NCBI GenBank assembly: GCA_052325345.1
Contig: JBKQVG010000125.1
Span: forward strand, 1 to 8,634
DNA from: JBEKYD01 sp052325345
GTDB taxonomy: Bacteria > Acidobacteriota > Terriglobia > Bryobacterales > Bryobacteraceae
Direction of reading: 5' to 3'
DNA length: 8,634 bases
Shown: in pieces, positions 1-5,969 of the stretch
Layout of the letters: every line of letters begins with the position of its first letter
Numbering within the stretch: the stretch's first letter is position 1
Translations under genes and position numbers: made by a program
Notes under the pieces: model-generated
Told to the model about the DNA's origin: nothing
Databases searched by the model: none
What the model saw: only the letters and a program-made list of their open reading frames with translations

Positions 1-181
1 CCACGGCATCGAGCGAGCCGATGTCGATCCCGAGTTCCAGCGCGTTGGTCGCCACCACCGCCCGGATCTGTCCCTCCCTCAGGCGCCGTTCGATCTCCCG
101 GCGCTCCTTGGGCAGATAGCCGCCGCGATAGCCGCGCACGGTTTCCGTGGGCACCCGGCCGCGATCCTGTGCGTCTTTCAG
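1..181 (-). pseudogene. Continuation of the same helicase beyond the in-frame TAA (partial, runs off left edge)
   Basis: Reading on from the TAA at 182-184 in the same frame gives 60 further codons with no stop. They begin LKDAQDRGRVPTETVRGYRG and end TNALELGIDIGSLDAV. The GYRGGYLPKERREIERRL block and the ATNALELGIDIG block are the motif IV/V region of MrfA-type helicases. The two halves are therefore one gene split by a single nonsense codon, with no frameshift between them. The interrupted position probably held a Tyr codon (TAT or TAC), since related proteins read LVTYLKDA there from memory, so one base change would explain it. Either the gene is a recent pseudogene, the stop is a sequencing or assembly error, or it is read through. 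The rest of the gene, including motif VI and DUF1998, lies outside the window. Confidence 0.75.
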
Positions 182-1171
182 TTAAGTCACCAGTAACTCG
201 GTGGCCAGCCGGTTATTGGCGAAAATCAGGGTTTGTAAGTTCCGCTCCAGAAACTCCATCGCCACGCGGCGGGTTTCGTGGATGTAGCTGCGGCGGATTC
301 CGAGCTGGCGGTTGACCACCGGCGGATTGTAGAAGATGAAGAACTTCTCACCGCGCGGCGCTCCGTTGCGCTCCACCAGTTCGAACTCTTCTTCGGTGAC
401 GGCTTCGGCCAGCTCGCGCGGGTTGGCGATGGTGGCGGAGCAGCAGATGAATTGCGGTTTGGAATGATAAAACTCGCAAATTCGCCGCAGCCGCCGCAGC
501 AGATTGGCCAGGTGGCTGCCGTACACGCCGCGATAGTAATGTAACTCGTCGATTACGATATAACGCAAGCTTTCGAAGTAGCGCGCCCAGCGGGTATGGT
601 GCGGCAGAATGCCGGAATGCAGCATGTCCGGATTGGTCAGCACCACGTTGGCCCGCTGGCGAATTGCTTTGCGGGCATCCTGCGGCGTGTCGCCGTCGTA
701 AGTGAAGGCGCGGATATCGGCGCCCATATCTTCGACGGCGGTCTGAAACTCGTGCAACTGGTCCTCCGCCAGGGCCTTGGTAGGGAACAGGTACATGGCC
801 CGGGCGTCCGCGTCGCGCATCAACCGGTTCCATACCGGCAGGTTGTAGCACAGGGTTTTGCCGCTGGCCGTGGGGGTGACAATCACCACGTTGCGGCCGG
901 CGTCGATGCGCTCGAAAGCTTCGGCCTGGTGCGAATAGAGCCGCGCGATGCCGCGTTTTTCGAGCGCGGCCCGCAGCCGGGGGTCGACCGCGGCGGATAT
1001 CTCGGCATACACTCCCTCGGCCGCCTGCTGGTGGTGGATGGCCCGCACCGGTGAATCGGGCTCCAGGTGAGCGGAGCGGAACCCCGCCACCACCGCATCG
1101 AGCGACGGCCGGGAGCGGTGCGAAAGCTCCTCGGTGAATTCCGGAAACCCGAGCGATAAGTTCATTTCCAT
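182..1171 (-). CDS. DEAD/DEAH-box helicase, MrfA/YprA-like, N-terminal part ending at a premature stop
   Basis: This frame encodes 329 residues of a superfamily 2 helicase. Visible motifs are the Walker A/motif I PTASGKT (residues 100-106), motif Ia FPTKALAEDQ (129-138), LTNPDMLH (178-185), the DEAH-like DELH box (208-211), motif III SAT (245-247) and the start of motif IV LIFANNRLATELL (315-327). The order and wording match the MrfA/YprA group, whose members carry a C-terminal DUF1998 zinc-binding region, are usually well over 700 residues, and in Bacillus act in mitomycin-lesion repair. The frame stops at TAA 182-184, although helicase sequence continues in frame beyond it. The product as read lacks motifs V and VI and should not be an active helicase. 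The start at 1169-1171 has an AAGG five bases upstream; a second ATG lies two codons in. Divergent from the secreted protein at 1250. The family call is from remembered motifs. Confidence 0.85.
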   Translation of the reverse strand: MEMNLSLGFPEFTEELSHRSRPSLDAVVAGFRSAHLEPDSPVRAIHHQQAAEGVYAEISAAVDPRLRAALEKRGIARLYSHQAEAFERIDAGRNVVIVTPTASGKTLCYNLPVWNRLMRDADARAMYLFPTKALAEDQLHEFQTAVEDMGADIRAFTYDGDTPQDARKAIRQRANVVLTNPDMLHSGILPHHTRWARYFESLRYIVIDELHYYRGVYGSHLANLLRRLRRICEFYHSKPQFICCSATIANPRELAEAVTEEEFELVERNGAPRGEKFFIFYNPPVVNRQLGIRRSYIHETRRVAMEFLERNLQTLIFANNRLATELLVT

Positions 1172-1189
1172 TTTCGCCTTTTCTTTGCT

Positions 1190-1219
1190 ACCTTACAACG
1201 AAACGCCCCGCCGGTACAA
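1190..1219 (-). promoter_or_regulatory. Candidate promoter of the helicase gene
   Basis: On the minus strand, TTGTAC (1214-1219) and TAAGGT (1190-1195) are separated by 18 bases. The putative -10 ends 18 bases before the helicase ATG, leaving a short leader that contains the AAGG ribosome site. The match to the sigma-70 consensus is partial and was found by eye only. Confidence 0.3.
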
Positions 1220-1249
1220 GCGCCGCTGGCCGTGATAAGATCAAGACCT

Positions 1250-1783
1250 ATGAAATACGCCGTTGGTTTACTCACGGTACTCGCATTCGCGGCATGCAGC
1301 GCCGGATTCGCGCAAGAGCGCGGCGGTCAGGAACACGGCGGCCCCGCTCACGGCAAGTTCACTCCCTCAAAACCTCCCGCTAAGGGTCCGGCGCCGATGC
1401 GCACGACGGTGGCGGCTCCCGCCCATTACAACGCCAAGCCCGGGCACCCGGACGCTCCCCACGTGGATGGCAACAAGTGGGTAGGGCGCACCGGCCCGAA
1501 CGATCCGAGGTACCATTTGGCCCACCCCTGGGAGCACGGCCATTTCAATGGCGGTTTCGGTCCCAGCCACGTCTTTCGCCTGGCGGGAGGCGGCCCGTCG
1601 CGCTTCTGGTTCGGGGGATTCTACTTCTCCGTGGCCCCGGCGGATATCGGCTATTGCGGCGATTGGCTGTGGGATTCCGACAACATCGTAATCTACGAAG
1701 ATCCCGACGCCCCCGGCTACTATCTGGCTTACAACGCCCGGCTGGGCATCTACGTCCACGTTTTATTTCTGGGCAACTCGTAA
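1250..1783 (+). CDS. Small exported His/Gly/aromatic-rich protein of unknown function
   Basis: A 177-residue protein that I cannot assign to a named family. The N-terminus MKYAVGLLTVLAFAACSAGF is a secretion signal. Cleavage may follow GFA (residue 21), or the Cys at 16 may be lipidated, although LAFAAC is a poor lipobox. Residues 22-75 are low-complexity, rich in Gly, His, Pro and Lys. Residues 76-177 look folded and are rich in aromatic residues: HPWEHGHFNGGFGPSH, FWFGGFYFSV, a GYCGDWLWDSD segment with the only mature Cys (136), then DPDAPGYYLAYNARLGIYVH near the end. This block suggests a small beta-rich secreted domain. An in-frame GTG at 1232 would add six residues ahead of the signal peptide, so ATG 1250 is preferred. 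No clear Shine-Dalgarno is seen. The gene stands alone between divergent and convergent neighbours. The coding call is firm from the signal peptide and composition; the function is open. Confidence 0.75.
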   Translation: MKYAVGLLTVLAFAACSAGFAQERGGQEHGGPAHGKFTPSKPPAKGPAPMRTTVAAPAHYNAKPGHPDAPHVDGNKWVGRTGPNDPRYHLAHPWEHGHFNGGFGPSHVFRLAGGGPSRFWFGGFYFSVAPADIGYCGDWLWDSDNIVIYEDPDAPGYYLAYNARLGIYVHVLFLGNS

Positions 1784-1809
1784 ACGCTGCATTTCCCGTC
1801 GCATCGCCT

Positions 1810-1844
1810 TGGGGCAGCCCATCGTTTTCTGTGGGTCTGCCCCA
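1810..1844. terminator. Strong stem-loop in the convergent spacer, possible bidirectional terminator
   Basis: TGGGGCAG (1810-1817) pairs with CTGCCCCA (1837-1844). Directly inside it, CCCA (1818-1821) pairs with TGGG (1832-1835), with one bulged T at 1836 and a ten-base loop. It lies 26 bases after the stop of the secreted protein and 46 bases after the stop of the cytochrome gene on the other strand, so it could end both transcripts. There is no T-tract on either side, so it is not a classical intrinsic terminator and may instead be a dispersed repeat (see 1834-1890). Confidence 0.45.
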
Positions 1845-1890
1845 CCAGAATATAGAAACTCCAGCGACTGGCCAGGAGGCCTGTCCCACT
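1834..1890. repeat. Two imperfect copies of a 13-base unit, GGYCTGYCCCACY
   Basis: GGTCTGCCCCACC (1834-1846) and GGCCTGTCCCACT (1878-1890) differ at three positions, all transitions. The first copy's core also appears inverted as TGGGGCAG at 1810-1817. Between the copies is an almost perfect small palindrome, GGCC-AGGA-GGCC (1870-1881). The second copy touches the stop codon of the cytochrome gene. The layout resembles a palindromic intergenic repeat unit, but copy number elsewhere in the genome cannot be seen from here. Confidence 0.35.
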
Positions 1891-3818
1891 CAGTGCGATG
1901 CCGTCCGCGCCTCGATGACGCGCAGCAGGCGCTGGGACTTGTCGTACTGCGGATCGCCGGGAGGGATGGCGAGCAGAATCTTGCTGGCTTGGGCGAGGTC
2001 GTTCTTTTCGGCGTAGGCCCCGGCCAGCAGGTACTGGGCGGGATAGCTGGGATCGAGGCGCAGGCTGTTTTCGAACGCGCGCACGGCATCGTCCGGAGCG
2101 GCGGTGAGCAGGAAGAACGTGCCCAGCGCGCTCTGCTGCTCGGCGTCGTCGGAACCGAGCGCGGCCCGCGCCAGGAAAAGCTGGCGGGCCTGCCCGAAAC
2201 GCGCGCCGTCCTCGCCGGGCAGCTCCCGAATACCCAGGCTGACCAGGTTGGTTAAGGCGCCGATGCGCACGATGGCCGCCGCATCGCCCAACGCGTGTAC
2301 CAGGGATTCGACCGCCGCCGTCCGGTCGAACTGCCCCGGCGCCATGCGGGTTGCCGCCACCGCGCGCACCAGCGGCTCGGGATCACGCAGCGCCTGCGAC
2401 ATGGCCGGGTACACGCGCGGATCGCTCGCAAAGCGGGTCAGATATCCCAGCGCGTTGGCGCGCGGCAGCGGACCCTCGGCGGACGTTTGAAAGATATCGA
2501 GCAAGGCCGGAATCGCGCCCTCATCGCCCCTGCGGGCGGCGGCGAAGGCATCGGCGCGGCGGATCAGCTTCTGGCGCGATTGGCTGCCGTACCATTTCGT
2601 CATCGCCGCCAGCGTCCACCGGGCGTCGCGGTCTTTGTGGCAATTGTTGCAGGCGTTGGGAATGCCGTGGCGGATGGTGTTTTCCGGAACCGGAATGCTC
2701 ATCGAATGGTCGCGAATCTGGGCCTTGATGCTCAGCACCGTGCGCGGCATGTGGCACTCCACGCAGGAGCTGCCGGTGCTGGCGGGAGCGTGATGGGTGT
2801 GCGCCGCCAGCGCCTGGCCGATGGATTCGTGGCAATGCGTGCACAGCGCGTTGGCATCGGGACGGAGCTGCGGGTTTTTGTCGATGTTGGTGTTGTGCGC
2901 TTCCACGTGGCATCCCACGCAGGTCACGCGGCCTTTCAGGTAGCATTGGCTCTGCCACAGTCCCATGGAATCGTTGGAGAAGCGGCGGGTGCTGCCATCG
3001 GGCCAGAACGCGGGGTCCTCGCTGTCGGGCAGGCTGTATTCCAGAATGGGCAGAAAGTGGTCGTAGTAATCGTCGCCGGCCCGGAATCCGTCCACGTAGA
3101 TGTCGCGGAAAGAATGGCACTGGGCGCACACCATGGTGTTCCGGGCTGCGTCGAGGCGCGTCTGCAGCACGATATCGCGCACCGGTCCTTTGGGTGGAAC
3201 GGCGGTCGAATAATCCGCCACGTGCTGACTGCCAGGCCCGTGGCAGCGCTCGCAATTGGCGCCGAAATCGATCCAGGCGTTGCGGTACCGCAGCGTGGCC
3301 ACGTCGAAATTCTTCTGCTGCTGGCTGACGTGGCAGCTATAGCAGGACTTGTTCCAGAGCTGCACGGCGACGCCCGGAATATCTTCCGGGTCGGCCACGT
3401 CCGCGTTGTGGAACCACTGCTCGCGCTGAATGTCCCAGCTCGGCGGCAGCACGATGATGCGGCCGTCCGCCAGAGTGGTCAGGTAGTGCTGGATGCGGCG
3501 GTTGCCGAGCGTGTAATCGACGCGATGTTCGCGCGGCTTCCCGGTCAGGTCGGATTCGGTTACGTAATAGGACCCGTTCCGCGCCGACAGCCCGTAGGCC
3601 GATCCGCGCAGCACCACGCGCGCTGCGGTGAAGTCGCCGCGCACGGCGGCGCGCGTGGCCGGCTGCACCATCTTGCTGTGGCGCGACCCGGCCCACTGAT
3701 GCGCAACCCCGGCGTGGCACTTGGCGCAGGCCGCGGCGCCCGAATAACCCGGGGCTGAAGCCGCGTGCGCGGCCGCCGCCAACACCAGTACGATCCATGT
3801 CCTCCTGCGCTTCAGCAT
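1890..3818 (-). CDS. Exported octaheme c-type cytochrome with C-terminal HEAT-like and TPR repeats
   Basis: A 642-residue protein with a signal peptide (basic MLKRRR, hydrophobic residues 8-20, likely cleavage near ASA-PGYSG), so it acts outside the cytoplasmic membrane. Eight CXXCH haem c motifs are visible at residues 31-35, 159-163, 189-193, 231-235, 300-304, 326-330, 352-356 and 390-394. Many extra His residues (for example HTHH 340-343) could be distal ligands. The haem region resembles cytochrome c554/doubled-CXXCH proteins. Residues about 430-530 form HEAT-like helical repeats (IPALLDIF, PEPLVRAVAATRM, AAIVRIGALTNLV), and about 557-620 hold TPR-like repeats (AVRAFENSLRLDPSYPAQYLLAGAYAE). 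The likely role is electron transfer or a redox reaction in a periplasmic assembly; no substrate can be assigned. The start at 3816-3818 is the most upstream possible, because an in-frame TGA lies 15 bases before it; the AAGG touching the ATG is a poor ribosome site. No cytochrome-maturation or quinol-oxidase genes are adjacent. Confidence 0.92.
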   Translation of the reverse strand: MLKRRRTWIVLVLAAAAHAASAPGYSGAAACAKCHAGVAHQWAGSRHSKMVQPATRAAVRGDFTAARVVLRGSAYGLSARNGSYYVTESDLTGKPREHRVDYTLGNRRIQHYLTTLADGRIIVLPPSWDIQREQWFHNADVADPEDIPGVAVQLWNKSCYSCHVSQQQKNFDVATLRYRNAWIDFGANCERCHGPGSQHVADYSTAVPPKGPVRDIVLQTRLDAARNTMVCAQCHSFRDIYVDGFRAGDDYYDHFLPILEYSLPDSEDPAFWPDGSTRRFSNDSMGLWQSQCYLKGRVTCVGCHVEAHNTNIDKNPQLRPDANALCTHCHESIGQALAAHTHHAPASTGSSCVECHMPRTVLSIKAQIRDHSMSIPVPENTIRHGIPNACNNCHKDRDARWTLAAMTKWYGSQSRQKLIRRADAFAAARRGDEGAIPALLDIFQTSAEGPLPRANALGYLTRFASDPRVYPAMSQALRDPEPLVRAVAATRMAPGQFDRTAAVESLVHALGDAAAIVRIGALTNLVSLGIRELPGEDGARFGQARQLFLARAALGSDDAEQQSALGTFFLLTAAPDDAVRAFENSLRLDPSYPAQYLLAGAYAEKNDLAQASKILLAIPPGDPQYDKSQRLLRVIEARTASH

Positions 3819-4090
3819 CCTTCGATTGTTTCAGGGTATCACGGGAACCGATCCGAGCCGGCGCGCGGTACTTGCCGGCACGGCCCGTAAACCCCGTTCA
3901 CAACCATTTTTTGGATGAAAATAAATCACTTATCCTCTCCCTCCGCAAGCCCTTGTTGTACTCTGGTGGCGGGGTATCTTGTCGCCGCAACGCGTTCCCG
4001 TTTCACCGGCCAATACCGCTTCGATGCGCCGTGCCAACGCTGGCTGTATACGGGCCGCATCCAGGCTTTTCCCAAAAAGATGCAGCATTC

Positions 4091-4192
4091 GAACCCAAGA
4101 AGTTATTGAAAATAAAGGAAGAGTTGCAAAAACGAACCCAACGCGAGCCCAACCGACCCAAAGCCCAGGTTGGGACCCAACGGACCCAGCGG
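4091..4192 (+). repeat. Cluster of six degenerate GACCCAA-type units upstream of coaD
   Basis: Related 9-10 base units begin at 4091 (GAACCCAAGA), 4134 (GAACCCAACG), 4146 (AGCCCAACCG), 4155 (GACCCAAAGC), 4174 (GACCCAACGG) and 4183 (GACCCAGCGG). The start-to-start distances are 43, 12, 9, 19 and 9 bases. The inverted GGTTGGG at 4168-4174 can pair with CCCAACC at 4148-4154. The cluster ends just before the extended -10 candidate of coaD, so the last units would lie over its -35 region. It could be a regulator-binding array or simply a local duplication; the sequence alone does not decide. Confidence 0.45.
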
Positions 4193-4195
4193 CCT

Positions 4196-4204
4196 TGCTA
4201 CACT
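4196..4204 (+). promoter_or_regulatory. Extended -10 candidate promoter for the coaD operon
   Basis: TGCTACACT matches the extended -10 pattern TGnTAnnnT, with TACACT at 4199-4204. No -35 is recognisable 16-18 bases upstream, where the GACCCAA units lie. Transcription would start near 4211, giving a leader of about 40 bases before the TTG at 4252. Found by eye; weak on its own. Confidence 0.3.
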
Positions 4205-4251
4205 ATGAAACGCGCCCGATTTCGGAATCCTTGGAAAGTGAAGCGACCCGG

Positions 4252-4770
4252 TTGTCACCGAAACCGCACACTGTAATTGCAATCTATCCGGGGTCGTTCG
4301 ATCCCATCACGAACGGTCATCTCGACCTCATCCGGCGAGGTGCGCGCCTGTTCGACAGGCTGGTTGTTTCGGTTCTCCGCAACCACGACAAAATGCCGTT
4401 GTTTTCCCTCGAAGAGCGCATTGAAATGCTCCGCGAAGTGGTTCATGAGCATCCCAACGTGGAGGTAGACTCCTTTACGGGGCTGCTGGTGGAGCATGCC
4501 GCCGCCTGCTCCGCCACGGTGGTGCTGCGCGGCATCCGCGCCATTTCCGACTACGAATACGAACTCCAAATGGCGCACATGAATCATCGGCTCCAGCCGG
4601 GCATCGAAACCGTATTCCTGATGTCGCACGAAGAGAACTCGTTCATCAGCTCCCGCCTGGTGAAGGAGGTTTTTGGATTGGGCGGGAACATCTCCGGCAT
4701 GGTGCCGCCTTCGGTGGAAGCGCGGCTGCACCGCCGGTTGTCCGAACATCAACGCGCGGAGGTCGAGTAA
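4252..4770 (+). CDS. coaD: Phosphopantetheine adenylyltransferase (CoaD)
   Basis: CoaD transfers AMP from ATP to 4'-phosphopantetheine to give dephospho-CoA, the penultimate step of CoA synthesis in the cytosol. Numbered from TTG 4252, the protein has the nucleotidyltransferase motif YPGSFDPITNGHLDLI (12-27, with the TxGH His at 23), the VLRGIRAISDYEYELQMAHM block (91-110) and ISSRLVKEV (132-140), as in the family. Its 172 residues are close to the usual 159-165. The start is uncertain. Family members begin about four residues before the Ala of IAIYPGS, but no ATG or GTG lies there. In-frame options are TTG 4252 (chosen as nearest), TTG 4231, an unlikely ATT 4276, or ATG 3979, which would add an unrelated 91-residue tail. 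None has a good ribosome site. It is the first gene of a three-gene operon; an aminotransferase follows after 6 bases. Confidence 0.93.
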   Translation: MSPKPHTVIAIYPGSFDPITNGHLDLIRRGARLFDRLVVSVLRNHDKMPLFSLEERIEMLREVVHEHPNVEVDSFTGLLVEHAAACSATVVLRGIRAISDYEYELQMAHMNHRLQPGIETVFLMSHEENSFISSRLVKEVFGLGGNISGMVPPSVEARLHRRLSEHQRAEVE

Positions 4771-4776
4771 CCCATT

Positions 4777-5967
4777 ATGCAGGCGGCCGCCAATCGAATT
4801 GCCGAACGAATTTCCTCCATCAGCGAGTCGTCGACGATGAAAGTCGGGGCCGAGGCCATCCGGCTTCGCGCCGAAGGCGTGGACGTGGTCGATTTCGGAG
4901 CCGGCGAACCCGACTTCCCCACGCCCGACAACATCAAGCAAGCCGGCATTCGGGCCATCGAGGAGAATTTCACCAAGTACACTCCGGCGGGCGGCACCGC
5001 GGAACTGAAGAAAGCCGTCTGCCAGCGCCACAAACTCGATTTCGGCACCGATTACAAGCCCAACGAATGCCTGGTCACGGTGGGCGGCAAGCACGCCATT
5101 TTCAATCTGACGCAGTCGCTCGTCAACCCCGGCGACGAGGTGGTCATCCCCGTTCCCTACTGGGTGACTTACCGCGACGTGGTGAATTTCGCCGGCGGCA
5201 AGTGCGTGTTCGTGGATACCGACGAGCGCCGGGGCTTCGCCCTGACGGCGGCCATGATCGAGCCGTTTCTGAACCAGCACACCAAACTGGTCGTCATCAA
5301 TTCGCCCTCAAACCCCAGCGGCGCCGTGCTCGACCGCCGCGAATTCGAAAAGATCTTCAAGCTGACGCGCGACCGCGGCATCTACCTGCTCACCGACGAA
5401 TGCTACTGCCAGTTTTTGTACAGCGGCGCGCCGTTCTCCATCGCCGCCATGCCGGACGCCAAGGAGACCGTGCTGGTAGCCGGATCGCTCTCCAAAACCT
5501 ACGCCATGACCGGATGGCGCATCGGTTTCGCGCTGGCGCCCGCACCCATCGTTACCGCCATGGGCAAGCTGCAAAGTCACTCGACTTCCAATCCCACTTC
5601 GATTGCGCAGAAAGCCGCCGTGGAAGCGCTCCTGGGGCCGCAGGAATCCATCGCCGCCATGCTTGCCGAGTACCGCAAACGGCGCGATTTCGTGGTCCGG
5701 CGGCTGCGCGCCATCCCCGGCGTGGAATGCGCCGAGCCGCGCGGGGCGTTCTACGCATATCCGAACGTGGGCGTGGCGATCGGCCGCGGTGGCATAGCCG
5801 ATACCGTGGCATTTTCGGAGCGCCTGCTCTCTGAAGCCCAAGTGGCCGTGGTGCCGGGCGAGGCCTTCGGCACGGACCGCCACGTTCGCATCTCCTACGC
5901 CACGTCCATGGCCGAGCTGGAGCGCGGGCTGGAGCGCATTCATCGATTCATCGTGGAGCGCCGCTGA
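4777..5967 (+). CDS. Class I/II PLP aminotransferase, aspartate aminotransferase type (Thermus subgroup)
   Basis: A 396-residue, full-length fold-type I aminotransferase, probably cytosolic and dimeric. Visible landmarks are GAGEPDFPTP (41-50), KYTPAGG (67-73), VTVGGKHAIFN (100-110), PVPYWVTY (125-132), the NSPSNPSG motif with PLP-contacting Asn179, TDECY with Asp207 for the pyridine nitrogen, SLSKTYAMTGWRIGF with the PLP Schiff-base Lys240, Arg248 for the cofactor phosphate, and HVRISYA with Arg371 for the substrate carboxylate. The layout is close to the Thermus thermophilus enzyme. Its Lys in the GGK motif (here Lys105) helps recognise acidic substrates, so aspartate/2-oxoglutarate, possibly also prephenate, is a reasonable inference. 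Alanine or aromatic substrates cannot be excluded. ATG 4777 follows the coaD stop by 6 bases. GGAGG at 4758-4762 lies inside coaD, 14 bases upstream, a longer gap than usual; the layout suggests translational coupling. Confidence 0.93.
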   Translation: MQAAANRIAERISSISESSTMKVGAEAIRLRAEGVDVVDFGAGEPDFPTPDNIKQAGIRAIEENFTKYTPAGGTAELKKAVCQRHKLDFGTDYKPNECLVTVGGKHAIFNLTQSLVNPGDEVVIPVPYWVTYRDVVNFAGGKCVFVDTDERRGFALTAAMIEPFLNQHTKLVVINSPSNPSGAVLDRREFEKIFKLTRDRGIYLLTDECYCQFLYSGAPFSIAAMPDAKETVLVAGSLSKTYAMTGWRIGFALAPAPIVTAMGKLQSHSTSNPTSIAQKAAVEALLGPQESIAAMLAEYRKRRDFVVRRLRAIPGVECAEPRGAFYAYPNVGVAIGRGGIADTVAFSERLLSEAQVAVVPGEAFGTDRHVRISYATSMAELERGLERIHRFIVERR

Positions 5968-5969
5968 GG

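Larger units (their letters stand above)
3819..4251. other. Divergent 433-base intergenic region between the cytochrome gene and coaD
   Basis: This holds no gene I can support. It includes a short AT-rich stretch (about 3904-3935) unlike the surrounding GC-rich sequence, a cluster of GACCCAA-type units (4091-4192), a small hairpin (CCCAACC 4148-4154 with GGTTGGG 4168-4174) and an extended -10 candidate for coaD at 4196-4204. Open frames through it (for example 3797-4276 +) give basic, low-complexity peptides with no family resemblance and no ribosome site. No convincing promoter for the cytochrome gene was found on the minus strand. Confidence 0.6.

Noticed and set aside
1236..1241. TAAGAT as a -10 for the secreted-protein gene.
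   Set aside because: Only 8 bases before the ATG and without a matching -35, so it leaves no room for a leader.
2295..3758. A 487-codon open frame on the plus strand opposite the cytochrome gene.
   Set aside because: It lies wholly antisense to a gene with eight haem motifs and a signal peptide. The product is Ala/Gly/Val/His/Arg-rich without any family pattern, as expected of the complement of GC-rich coding sequence.
3953..3980. TTGTTG and TATCTT, 16 bases apart, as a possible promoter before coaD.
   Set aside because: A weak match about 270 bases from coaD; chance matches of this quality are common.
3979..4251. A 91-residue N-terminal extension of CoaD from ATG 3979.
   Set aside because: The added residues do not resemble any CoaD, cross the repeat cluster and the promoter candidate, and would make the protein far longer than the family.
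3797..4276. A 159-codon open frame through the cytochrome-coaD spacer.
   Set aside because: Basic, low-complexity product, no ribosome site, overlap with both neighbours and no recognisable domain.
4255..5280. A 341-codon open frame on the minus strand opposite coaD and the aminotransferase.
   Set aside because: It spans two clearly recognised genes on the other strand and has no family resemblance; it is an antisense by-product of GC-rich codon use.
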